From the NCBI GenBank assembly GCA_014281115.1, contig JACONQ010000020.1:1667299-1731298 (forward strand): a stretch of 64,000 nucleotides of DNA, read 5' to 3'. The notes below the pieces were generated by a model. It was given only the letters and a program-made list of their open reading frames with translations, searched no databases and was not told the DNA's origin. The DNA comes from Laburnicola sp. R22_1. Its lineage: Eukaryota; Ascomycota; Dothideomycetes; Pleosporales; Didymosphaeriaceae. This document shows positions 23,117-35,575 of this stretch, in pieces; the first letter of the stretch is position 1, and every line of letters begins with the position of its first letter. Position numbers and translations under genes: made by a program.

Positions 23117-25149
23117 TATATAATATTTCTTATAAATAAGCTTCTTAAAGTATTAACACTATAATATATTAGAATTATAATCTAAACCTATTTATTAAGA
23201 ATTATATTTTAAATATAATTCTAATAAGTTTTAGTAGTATTATACCTTTGTAACTATTATAAACACCTTCTTCTTTATTCTTCTTATTTATTACTAGGTA
23301 TTTTAATTACGTAGGCGTAGCTATTTAGTATAGCTTTTAGGTATATTAGAATAGTTAAAGTGTACTTAATATCCTCTATACGTAATAGTAGATTCTAGCT
23401 ATTGCCTATAGTAAATATAGTAGACTTTTAGTATATTTTACTAATATGCTAATATAATATTCTTAGCCTACTCTACTTAAGCTATTAGCACTTTAGTAGT
23501 TAGTAAAGGCTTATTAATATTACCTTTATAGAGCCCTAGTAGGTATAAAAGATATATAGTATTAAGATCTCTTAGAATGTGTTTTAAAGTAGTTCTAAAC
23601 GTGTTTTATAGTGCTAAAAATATAATAGTGTTACTAGTTAACTAAGCTAAGCTAACCTAACCTAAACTAAATTTTTTTTAGGCGTTATACTAAGTTTAGC
23701 TTAGTTAGATTAATCTTAGTAAAACCTAAGTTAGGTTAACCTAAAACCTATAAAAGCGCTGCACGCTTTACGCTTCTTTAAAGCTAGCTTAAATGGTATA
23801 ATATAACTTATAATTATAACTAATAGAATATTAAATTCGAAGACGTATTGCTACCTAGACTAATCTATATTAGATATACTAATCTAGAATTTCTCTATCT
23901 CTATATCTTTTAGAAGAATAAAGGCGTAAAGTATACTATGTTATCTTATTACTAGGGCAACCACCCCCTAATAAAGAATAATTCTTAATTCTACACTACT
24001 AATAGTAATCTTAGTGTATAACTAAATAGATTTAGTCTCTCTAAGCTACTAAAAATATTATAAAATATAGTCTAAGTAATCTAGAAGCTAGGTATTAAGC
24101 ATCTCTAGATTAACTTACTATGTATTATTTAGTAAAACGTAAAAGATTAGAAGCGTAAGGCTAGTTATATAAAAGATATCTTTATCTTAGTCTACTATAT
24201 AATTGCTATAATATTAGCTGTTAATTTAAATATAGGATTTCTTACCTAAAATATAAGCACTAAGTATATATATATTTAAGACGCTATAAGTAATTAAGTC
24301 TATATTTATACCTATATAGATAATTTTAAGAATAATATAAATTAAGCCAGGCTTAATAAGTAAGCTTAGGTTATATAAGAGAGGGTCTTAGCTAAATAAA
24401 CTATCTACTTTAGCGCTAACTAGCGCTAATTAGACCTACTAAAAGTGTAGAGAAAGAGTGCACTATAAGAACCTTATAAAAATAAATAAGTAAGAAGTCT
24501 ATTCTATTTAATTTAATATATAGCTAACTAGACATTCCTATCTTTAGTTTACTCTAAAAGAATTATTTCTTATTAGATTTAAGCTTTCTAAACTATCTTC
24601 TAGAATTAGGCCTAGAATATACTATAGAATTTATCCACTTTCTATTTTAGAACTACTTAAAGCGTAGACCTATAGAGCCTATAGATAGATAGGTTATAGT
24701 ATCTAGATTAGAGGCCTATAGTACTAGTGCGCTGCACTATAATAGCAAATATAGCATTTTTAAAAGTATCTTTATAGAAATCTTTTATAGTAGATATTAA
24801 ATACGTATATAGAGCGTATTATATATACTAATAACTAAGAAGTACTATTATAGTTATAGATAGTATATAGTAGAGGTAATAAATTTATAAAAATTAAATA
24901 GGCTTAGTAAGCCAGATTAAAGCTCTGGCTTTTAATGCTAAGCGTAACTATACTATATTAATTACTAATATAGGAATATTCTATAATAATATAATAAAAT
25001 CTAAGAGTAATTATTATATTATTCTTAATACCTTTATAAATAATATGGTAGGGTAAATATAATATAATATTAAGAGTAGTGTAGAAGGCTTAGAAAATTA
25101 TTATATTATAGTAAAAAGAATAAAGAATAGCTTTATTAAGTAGTAATTC
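23117..25149. other. AT-rich sequence, nothing assigned
   Basis: Two kilobases of RIPed DNA. A cluster of AACCTAA/TTAGGTT motifs occurs at 23,640-23,760. No protein relic could be read. Confidence 0.4.
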
Positions 25150-26460
25150 TATCTAGAAGAGAAATATTATAGACCTTCTAGTATATAGTATAACGCGATA
25201 AGGAAAAGCTATAGATGTACTAAAAACGCATTAAAAAAGGTAAAGCTTAGAAATAGGTTAGGCTAGAGACTATTTATTAGCACGTGTAAATTAGCCCTTT
25301 ATACTAATAAGGTAGTTAATTATAGTATACTATAGTCTATAGATACTAAAGTTAAAGTTAAAGATAATAATATAACGCAACTGTCTATATATAAAGTATA
25401 AAAATTTGTAACTAAATTAAGTATTTATTTACTCTTGCACACAGAGTATAGTATTATATAAGACCTTAAGGTTACTATTTACTAAGGTACTAATAGTCTT
25501 TCATTAACTAAATAACACACTTTCTATAGGACGAGTAGTTACACGCCTATATATATATATAATACAAAGGACAACAATAAAAAGAATAATAATAAGAAAA
25601 ATAATAATAAAAAGAATAATAATACAATAATAAGAAGAAGAAGAATAACACTAAAATATCTAGGGTTAGTATTATAAAAGTTAAACGCCTTTTAATATTG
25701 CTAACAATATAGCGGCATAATATAAGTTGTATAGCAAATAGATTACTATAGCTAGTTTATTTAATTATAGTATTAGTAAATATCTAGATGTTTTAGGGGC
25801 TATAGATTTTAACCTATAGCTCTTTCTTTACTATTTTAGTAGTCTAGTCCTTAGCTATATTATGAATAAACTAAACTAGAGCTATTTAAAAAAGTAATAG
25901 GCTAGATTTACTAAAGGTTATTAGAGATATATAAAGTATAAAACGCTACTATTTAACCTAGAGATTCTAAAGGGTTATTATGCTAATAAATCCTACTAAA
26001 AATAGATAATAAAGACGTAGCAAATATACAAATACGCGCTTATACTATAGGACTTCTATAGGTAATAGATAGAGTAAGACTAACACTAGAAGCGTTAGAG
26101 TGCTATTTAGTATTAGGAGTAAGAATCGCGCGTAATACTTATTGTATATTATAGTAGTAGAGCAAAAGTCTAAATTATTAATTATCTAGTAACAGGACGG
26201 CAAAAGGTTAAAAGGTAGGTATTAATTATCTAGTAATATAGTAGACGAGTGGGTAGGTAGAGTGTTATTATTGTAGGTTGTTTTAAAGGCGTTAGAAAAA
26301 CTTTAATATACCCTAGGGCTTGGCGCGCATAGAATATAATATTATATAATATTACGTAGGTGCTATAATGCAATAAAAAAAGTAGTAATTAAATATAGTA
26401 GGGCCACTTAAAAACTAAATAAGTGGAGGCAGTTTATACTCTTACCTAGAAGAATAGTAA
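25150..26460 (+). repeat. Repeat family A, copy 1
   Basis: A 1.3-kb unit that starts near AGAAGAGAAATATTATAGAC and ends at GTTTATACTCTTACCTAGAAG. It recurs inverted at 26,715-28,050 and 49,195-50,505, and as a partial direct copy at 34,745-35,285. I saw no target duplication or reading frame that identifies the class. Confidence 0.8.
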
Positions 26461-26714
26461 TTCTATATTCTAGTTATTAAACTAGTAGGGAAAGATAGCA
26501 TATATAGAAGGGTTAGAGTTAGAATAGTTAAAACTAGTTTTATAGAGAAATTAGTGTTTAATATATAAATTATATAACTAACATAACCTTTTACTATACT
26601 TAAGTCTATAGAACCTACTTCTATTTTAGCTTTATAAGTATATGCGTTATTTAAATATTTACTACTTTTTTATACTAAATATATTACTACTTTCTACTTT
26701 ACACTTAGTGTTTC

Positions 26715-28050
26715 TCTTCTAGGTAAGAGTATAAACTATCTTTACTTATTTAGTTTTTAAGTGGCCCTACTATATTTAATTACTATATTTTTTATTACGT
26801 TATAGTGCTTACGTAATATTATATAATATTACGTAATATTATATATAAGTGCTAAGCCCTAGAACTAGAGTGTGTTAAAGTTTTTCTAACGCCTCCTCTA
26901 GCCTCTAAGATAACCTATAATAATAATACCCCGCCTGTCTACTATATTACTAGATAATTAATACTACCTTATAACCTTTTACTATATTACTAAATAATTA
27001 ACTACTTAGAACCTCTAAATATATACTCTACTACTACTATAATATATAATAAATTACGCGCGCGCTTTTTACTTCTAATACTAAATATTGCCTTATATCT
27101 AGCTATTACGTTATCTATATTTTATAGAAATTCTATAGTATAAGCGCGTACCTATATATGCCTAACACTTCTTATAGCTATTTTATATAGATTCTATTTA
27201 GGTAATTATATTACATCTTTTCTAAATTATATAGTCTTATTTTATTCTTTTAGAGCCTCTTATCACCTTTGCCTATTCTCTTCTATTGCCTTTAAAAATA
27301 TATCTAGTAACCCTTATTAATATAGTTAAGTATAAAGTAACTAAACTAGTAGAAAGCAAGCTATAAGCTAAATTCTATATAGGTAGTCTCTATATACTTA
27401 TTAATATAGTGGGACTCTAATAAACTAACTAGAAAACTAGCTAAGATAATCTATTCGCTGCACTACTTATATGCTACTACTATAGCTTTTTCTTATAGTA
27501 TTATACTATATTCTAAAAGGTCTGCAATATTTCTCTTTCTAATATTCTACTACTATATAGTTAGTAATATTAGGCGTTTAACCTTTATAATACTAATTCT
27601 AGTCAGCTTTATTATTATTGTCTTTCTTATTATATATATATATAGATGTGTAACTGCCCGCCTAGTAGTAATAGTGTTGTTAGGGTAAAGAATAGCTATA
27701 GGGATAGCTATACTAAATTATAACCTTAAGGTCTTATATAATAATTAAATATACTATATATATAAGGATAAATAAGGATTTAATCTATATCTAGTTTTAG
27801 ATTTTTATACTTTGTGCGTAGGCAACTGCATTATATTATTATTATTAACCTTAGTACTTATAGACTATAGTACACTATAATTAACTACCTTATTAGTATA
27901 AGGGGCTAATTTACACGTGCTAACAAATAGTTTCTAATCTATTTTACTACTTTACCTTTTTTAATACGTTTTTAGTATATCTATAGCTTTCTCTCATAGT
28001 GTTATACTATATACTAAAAAGGTCTATAATATTTCTCTTCTAGATACTTA
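26715..28050 (-). repeat. Repeat family A, copy 2 (inverted)
   Basis: The reverse complement of copy 1, starting CTTCTAGGTAAGAGTATAAA and ending near GGTCTATAATATTTCTCTTC. With copy 1 it makes an imperfect palindrome of about 2.9 kb with a roughly 250-bp centre. A fragment of the same family end occurs inside it at about 27,500-27,545, hinting at nested or rearranged copies. Confidence 0.8.
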
Positions 28051-28850
28051 GTGTTTATATAGCTATTAATATTAAGTAATTAATATCTCTAAAAATTAAT
28101 ATACTCTATTTTAACTCTCTACTACTAGAAACTAGCTAGTATACACTAGCTATAGCAGCTATAAGTTAGTTAGTGTAAAGTATAGATGATAGCCTACCTA
28201 GAGTAGAGCCAGAACCTAAAAAATCTAAGCGGCTAAATTGGCTAGCCACTACTACGCACTATAGCTATAGAAATATCTAAGCATACTACTATAGCTTGCT
28301 ATATACTAAAAGACGCTAGAGCTAATTACTTTTTAGAGTAAGTCTTAGTAATTGCGCCCTCTTTATAAAGAAACTATTAAAATGCCTATTCTCTACTTTA
28401 AGTTAACCTTTAGAGACGCCTATTCTAGTCTTTAATATATTAGCTTTTTATATACTTATCTAAAGGCTTAATAAAAATGGGCTATTATAGATAAATAGGA
28501 GAGTACTAGTAGAGGATTAATAAATATTATTAGTAGAACAATCTATAAAATATTAAATAATATACTCTTTCTAATTAGAGGCTACTATACTAAAAGCACT
28601 ATAGCTATAAAACTATAAAGTGTTAAGCTTAACCCTATATAGGTTATATAGCGTAATTGCAAAGGTATAGGTAAAAAAGTGTCTTATTACCTAGAGCGTC
28701 TTATTACCTAGGGACGCACCTTATTTAATTCTGTATAGCTAATTATATAAAAGCCTAATTGGTGCTAGTGTAAAATAAAATATAGCTAGTAGATATATCG
28801 CATAGCTATAAGGCTAGAGAAACTTCTAGAATAACTGTATTTAACTTAAA
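28051..28850. other. AT-rich sequence, nothing assigned
   Basis: RIPed DNA with no recognisable relic or repeat boundary. Confidence 0.4.
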
Positions 28851-28899
28851 CCTACCTTTTAGTAATTATAGTAGAACCTCTTTCTAGTTAATAAGTCTT

Positions 28900-30400
28900 T
28901 AATATTAATAGTATTATCCTATAGTATTTTAGAATACTTAAGTAGCTTAATTACCTTATTAATTACTAATTTAGAGGCGTATTTATTTATTCTATTAAAG
29001 AAGAGTATAGGCTTAAATATAATATTATATATAATAATAATAGTATTCTTTAGGCAGCTAGATATAGAAGATGTTAGTGCTTTAGTAGCTAATAATATAG
29101 CTAATAAGTATATATAATTTAAGCTTATTAGCAGTTTTAAATCTCTATATAATCTTATATAGTGTCTTCTATTCTAGCACTTTAGTAGGCATATAATTAA
29201 AAATATATATAATAGTATAATATATCTTATATAATAGATTCTTTAGTAGATTAGCGTATATACGTATAGTGTAAGCTTATTAGATAAGTACTTTACTAGC
29301 GCGTTTAATAAGCCTATTTAGCTTCTTTATACTAGGTAGTGCTAGCTTATATAGTATGCCCAGCTCTTTTATAATATTAATAACATTATTTCTAAATTCT
29401 TTTTATTATTACTCTAATTAGTAACTATATTAGTATTATATACATACTAAATTCTATAAACTAAGGCTATAAACTACTATATAAGTATTGCCTTATTCTT
29501 ACGCTTTAATATAGTAATTTTATACTATTTTAAGTATTTATTTATAAAGTGTAGCCTATACTTACTAGTATTAATATATTCTTCTTTAATAAAAGTAATA
29601 TAGATAATATCTATTATAATTTAATAGAATAGTTATTATGTATAGCTTCTAGTTAGGCGTTTTAAGATAATATAAGTTATTTAAGCTTTAATATATATTT
29701 AATAAAGATAATATATATATTCTCCCACTAGTTCAACATCTATAATGTTTAACTTAAGCAAGGTAACTATCTTTTCATCTAGATAGTCCTAAATCTAATA
29801 AGTAACATATTAGTTAATAATATTAGTAGGCTTAGGTGCGTTTAATAGGTAGTAGAATGCCCTAAATATACTTAGTATTAAGTACAATAGCAATAAAAGT
29901 AGTTAATATAATAACTTTATATTAATAAGCTAGTGTCCTATATTATATTATAGTTATATAATAATATTTAATAGTTAGTATATATATACAACGTCTTAGC
30001 CTAAGTTAAAATAAATAGACTATATATAGCAGTGCTCGAGGTCTAGTATACTTATAAGAAAGCCTTTAATATATATAATATAGGTTAACTTTAGTGTCTA
30101 TAATTTATATAGCATATAAGTAACAAGTTCTATTATACCCTAAGATATAATTAGTATTTAGCTATTCCTAGCATAAATATAGTAATATTATAGGTTATTA
30201 CTAGTCTTCTTTTAGCTATACTAGGACTTCGTATTAATAATATAAGTATTAGACTTTAGATTAACAATCTATTAGTTAAGAGACTTAGCCTTATTAGTAT
30301 TATTTCAAACTATTACTATAAGGTGTTCTAGAGGCTTTATATTAGAATTAAGTATAATTATATTTAAGTTATTATTTAATTATTATTTAAGATATTTAGG
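28900..30400 (-). pseudogene. Ty1/copia-like retrotransposon pol relic
   Basis: Read on the minus strand from about 30,400 downward, one frame yields a long polyprotein-like sequence with TAA/TAG in place of Gln or Trp codons. Recognisable pieces are a linker resembling the copia protease to GAG-pre-integrase region (ILYILKAFLISILDLEHC) and, further down, a stretch with the layout of a copia integrase (IIIDIIYITFIKEEYINTSK, later IMLLILQKSWAYYIS). The catalytic integrase residues are not certain by eye. Repeat-type DNA continues on both sides. I base the class on overall order and motif shape, so a different retroelement is possible. Confidence 0.4.
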
Positions 30401-31563
30401 CTTAGAAGAGCTAGCTTAATTAAGACTTAGATATAAAGAGCTAGTAATTATTATAAATATATTATTATTCTTAGCAAAAGGCTAGCTATTATCAATTTAT
30501 AATAATCTAGTATTCTAAGATTAGTAAACTACTTACTTACTTATAGTAGTTTCTATATATATATATTAATTTTAAAATTTCTTTAGACTTCTTTAACTTT
30601 GTAAGTAATTTTAGTAGTAGGCTAATAGTTCTTTAGATATTATAGGTGTTATAGGTTAAGCATAAATTAGTTAGCATACTAGTGCTTTTTTCTATAGATA
30701 TAATTTCTAGCTAGTTTATTTTAGTTAATAGTAGTTATACTAAATAGTAGACTATGTATTAATTATTATTAATAATACTACTATGCAAAATATTAATAAT
30801 AAAAATATTATTATTTTATATATATTTTATTACTACTACTATATACTAGGTACTCGGTTTTAGTACCTTTTATTTTACTTCTCTCTATATATATTGTAAA
30901 TTTAACCTTAGCTAGAATCTTAATATAATAAAGATCTTTAATATCAGAAAGAAAAATATTACAGACCTTTTAGTATATAGTATAATACTATAAAAAAACT
31001 ATAAGTCTGTTAAAAACGCTTTTTTTATAAACTAAGCTATATTCTATAACTATACAATAGTATAAAAGAAAATCAAGCTATAATCTATTTTTCTATATAC
31101 TAGCCCTATATAATACTATATAAATATGTATAACTAAGTTAATAATATGCTTATTATATAGCACCCTATAAGACTATTATATATTTAGGTAGGGTTAACG
31201 TAACTATAGTTTAGAACTATTATTAAGTAGTAGTTTATATTGCCTATATAGGTAGTAATAAGGTTAGAGTGCTTATTACCTATATAAAAAGAGCCTAATT
31301 CTACTACTGTTTTATGCACTACTATAACTAATAACTATAGCTAAATTAAATAAGATAAAGATAAAACTATACTATAAAGTAAAGTTTAACCTTAAGTACT
31401 CCTAATCTATTATAGACCCCTTTTTATATTTCTAAAACTTAATTAATAAGCTTGCGATTATTGCTAAAAAGAAGCTAAAGCTTAAGATAGCTAATAGTAA
31501 TAAGCTTCTAGTTAAGTTACTTATACTAAATTGCCACGCAATACACGTATATAGTATATACTA
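30401..31563. repeat. AT-rich sequence with fragments of repeats shared with 45.6 kb and family A
   Basis: At 30,825-30,940 a segment (TTTTACTTC, later AATATAATAAAGATCTTTA) matches 45,570-45,690. It is followed at about 30,950-31,020 by a short piece of the outer end of repeat family A. No gene is seen. Confidence 0.5.
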
Positions 31564-34439
31564 CAGTGGAGTGCAATAAAAAAAGTCACTTAAAAAGTTA
31601 CCTTTTCAAAAGTCTTATAGCTTCCTTATTAGATTAGCTAAAAATATAACAAATATATTATTTTAAAGGGAAGGTGTAGGGAATTATACCTAGGCTATTA
31701 GTAAGCGCTTAGTCAGTCTAGGGTAAAAGTAATGTAGAGTAAAATAGGGATTAAAAACACTCTAATTTTAGAAGAGTATAACCTTTTACCTAAGATACAG
31801 AATTAGCTAATACTTATACATAGTATAATATATCCTTTGCCCAATCTCTCTATTAATTTTTAGTATAGATTTACTCCTATTATTTTTAATCATCTTAGAT
31901 TTAAGGAATTTTAGTAATCTATTAAGAAACTAGTAATTAAGTAATATTTAATATAATAAATAGCATATTTTAGCTTATGTATAGGCATTAGATTATATAT
32001 AAATATTATTATTCTATTAAACTATTTAATATAGATGCACTAAAATTAATATTAAAAGGTCTATAGTATTAGGATTACTAATACTTATTACTAATATAAT
32101 ATTATAGGATTACTCTAACTATATAATAGAGTATATATAAATATTAAACTATATTTTTATATATAGTATAGCTTATATAATTAAGTAAATAAATTTTACT
32201 TTTTTTAATTAGGCTAAAGCGTCTATTACTTTATAGATTATAGATTAATATTACTAGTACTATTATTATAGGTTACGAGTACTCTTTTATTATATATATA
32301 TAGTATTTATAAAACTATATATAAAAAGACCTCTAGAAAAAGACTAAGTCTACTAGTATAAAAAGGTCTACATTTTTAAACTTAAATATATTCTTTATTA
32401 TAAGGCATATTATAATATGAGAAATTTAGTTTTAACTAGGATATTAAGGCCTATAAAGTTATAGTTCTAGTTTATACTTATTTAGCTATTAGCGAATATA
32501 ACTTAGAAGTAAAATAGGGATAAGAAAAACCTTTAACTTTATAGTAATATAACTTTTTAATTAATGGATAGAAATAGTTATTATCTTAGTATAGTATAGA
32601 TTTAGGTCCATTAAATAGTGCTATGGTTTTATATCATAGAGTTATTATCTATATTAGTTAGTATTTAATAGTTTAGTAGTAATATTAAATATTAATAAAA
32701 TAGTAATAAAGTAATATATAATATATTACTAATACTTAGTATAATATCCTTTAGCCTCTATAACCGCGTCATAATGCCCAGGTAAAGATAATATACAATT
32801 ATCTATATCCTTTTGGGGAATTAAAGCCCATTCCTCTAGTATAGCCTTTTTAAAAGCCTTAATACTAGCCTCACTTTTACCTACCCCTAAAGTAGTATTA
32901 TATCTCTTATTTAGTCTATATTTTAATAGACTCCAGACGTTTTCAATAGGGGCAAGATCGGGACTATAGGGGGGATGATGAAAGAGATTAATTTTCTCTT
33001 TTTTAAAGAAATCCAAAACTAATTTAGTTTAATGGATTTTGGCGTTATCTTGTTACAATTGCCATCCTAGACTAGTATTAATATATATAACCTTATAAAT
33101 TATTTAAAATGTAATATATAGTAATATATTATATATTAAAAATTAAAAAAGAGGTAAAAAGGGTATATAAGGACTTACCCTTTTAACTATAGGTTTAACT
33201 ATAGGTATAAGGATTTTATTTAAATAATACTTATTAGTAAAGCTAGTAGACTAATTAGGAGTTTTAATAAACTCTAATCTAGATCTACCTCCTATCCAAA
33301 TTGCTCTCTAGATTTAAATAGTAATATCGCGGGCTATTATTAAATTAGTATAATAGTTATTAAAAAAATAAAATTATAAAACGATAGAGAAAAAGAAGAA
33401 GATTTTTTTAAGTTAGGTAGAATTTTAAATTACTTACTAGAATTTTTAATAGAAACTATTTTTTTCCCAACTTTACTATTTCCTTTCTTTTGATAGTATT
33501 CACCCCTACTACCATGCCCCCTTTGTATTGCTGACTCATTCGAAAATATAACTTTGGAAAAGTCTAAATTTTCTAAATTTTTAACTCTTTCTTTAGCAAA
33601 TAAGAATCTATTATTAGCCTTTTTTTTATTTAATAAAGGCTTTTTAGTAGCCTTATTAAAAGAATAATCCTCATCTTTTAAGAAGTACTGTAAAGTTCTT
33701 TTAGCTACTCCTAGATTATTTTCTAATAATAATCTTTTATTTTCTTTCTTAGGGCTTTTTATTAAATCCCTATTAATAACTCTTTTAGCCCTAGAAATTA
33801 TCTTAGAAACTCTTTCTTTACTAACTCTTTCTATATTATAATTCTCCTTTTCCTTCTCTTTAATACTATAAATAGTATTCTTTATACTTTTTAAGAGTTT
33901 ATTTAAAGTAGTAGCAATAGTAGAATTAGGCGTTTTAGCCTTTAAAAGAAGATGAACGTTAGATTCGACTGTGGTGAATTTTGGAGCCATTTTAAGGATT
34001 TAAGAGAGAAGAATTTAAATCTAGAAAGATATTATTATAAACTAAAAGGTTACTAAGAAATTATATAATTAGTGCTTATATAAGCATATTCTAAATTTTT
34101 ATACCTAAAATATAAAAAAGGTTAGAGAGAAGACTTAGCTTAGAAATTTGCTTACATAATCTACCCTAAGCCTAGAAAGGCTAGTTAAAATTTAAAATAA
34201 AATTAAATATTAATTAAAAAGTTATAGAGCTCTCAACATAGAGTTAAAAAAGCTTTAGGTTTAAGGTTATATATGCCAAGACTTATGCTTAGTTAGCTAA
34301 TACTCTATTAATAGTTAAAATTCCCTAAACTTTCTCTTGAAAATAAGCAATTTAGTACATTTTTAGCTAATTTATTAAATATGTTATAAGACTTTTAAAA
34401 GGTAACTTTCTAAGTGACTTTTTTTATTGCACTCCACTG
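31564..34439. mobile_element. Tc1/mariner-superfamily DNA transposon (2,876 bp) with terminal inverted repeats
   Basis: The ends are inverted repeats of about 56 bp: the left starts CAGTGGAGTGCAATAAAAAA at 31,564 and the right is its complement ending at 34,439. TA dinucleotides at 31,562-31,563 and 34,440-34,441 are the target duplication. A minus-strand transposase relic lies at 32,729-33,990. The element is longer than usual for the superfamily, mainly because of 1.1 kb of non-coding DNA on the left, which includes imperfect direct repeats (about 31,735-31,900 and 32,510-32,640) and may hold a nested insertion. The TIRs are almost undamaged although the interior is AT-rich. Confidence 0.9.
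32729..33990 (-). pseudogene. Tc1-type transposase relic with about two introns
   Basis: The transposase begins MAPKFTTVESNVHLLLKAKT with a helix-turn-helix region and runs open to 33,430 (186 codons). A middle part (AIWIGGRSRLEFIKTPN) sits between plausible GTAAGT introns and holds three in-frame stops; a short piece before the last exon (WQL-stop-QDNAKIH-stop-TK) holds two more. The last 95 codons (32,729-33,016) carry HHPPYSPDLAPIENVWSLLK, the third-acid motif of the DD34E domain. The first catalytic Asp appears as Asn (IFSNESA where the family has SDES), the second remains in QDNAKIH. Damage fits C-to-T and G-to-A changes. It is inactive as read, but far less degraded than neighbouring relics. 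Confidence 0.85.
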
Positions 34440-35575
34440 TACTATTTACTAGTTTAGATTATATATATATTAATAATGCGCGTAGAAACTACTTGATAGA
34501 CTAAGGCAAACCTAGAATATATTACGCAGTAGAGAAGGAACCTAATAAGGCTGCTTAATACTATAGATAATATTAAGTTTCTTTAGGAGCTAAGAGAGTA
34601 CAATAAAAAAAGTGCTAAGTAGTTAAGTAATATTTAAAAGCTGTTAAACTAGCTATAGGTAGTAATTATATATAACCGCGTTATTTCTAAAATTAGAAAG
34701 TTCCTTAATTATATAATTTAACTATAAAGGGCCTATAGGTCTTAGTTGAGTCTAGTAAAAATATATTAAAAAAAGATAAAGTAGTAAAATAGGTTAGACT
34801 AGGGACTGTTTAATAGTATGTGCAAATTGGCCCCTTGTACTAATAATAAGATAGTTAATTATAGTATACTATAGTTTATAAATACTAAAGTTAAAGTTAA
34901 AAATAAGAATATAATATAGTCTATATATAAAGGATAAAAATCTATAACTAGATTAAGTATTTATTTACTCTTACATACAAGTGGTTAATTATTTAGTAAT
35001 ATAGTAAAAAATTAAAAGGTAGATGTTAATTATTTAGTAATATAGTAAATAGATAGGTAAGTAGAATATTATTATTATTATAGGTTATCTTAGAAGCTAG
35101 AGAAGATGTTAGAAAAACTTTAACGCACTCTAGATCCTAGGGCTTGGCGCACATATAATATAATATTATATAATATTATATGGGCGCTAGTAACGTAATA
35201 AAAAAACGTAGTAATTAAACGTAGTAGGGCCACTTAAAAACTAATAAGTAGAGGTAGTTTATACTCCTACCTAGAAGGAAAAAATCTTTAATAAGTAGTA
35301 TATAGTATATTACTAATTAATTACCTTATAGTTAATAAGAAAGTTCTTTTAAGGTTAATTACTATTAGTCTTAGCTAAGCTATAATATATATCTAGTCTA
35401 ATAGCTATTACTTAATCTTTTTTATAGCGTGTAGTATAGTTTTAAAAGTGTTATATTTATTAATTAGCTTATAATAGTGTATTATATTTATAGGATAAAA
35501 GAACTTCTTAAAGATAACTAGTTAGTTATATAGAGTATTATAATTCTTAATTAGGTATATATAATATATAACGTA
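34440..35575. repeat. AT-rich stretch with partial repeat family A copy 3 and a TIR-like fragment
   Basis: About 34,745-35,285 is a shortened, same-orientation copy of repeat family A ending GTAGTTTATACTCCTACCTAG. At 34,590-34,620 the sequence AGTACAATAAAAAAAGTGC resembles the TIR of the Tc1 element to the left, perhaps debris of a related insertion. No gene is seen. Confidence 0.6.
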
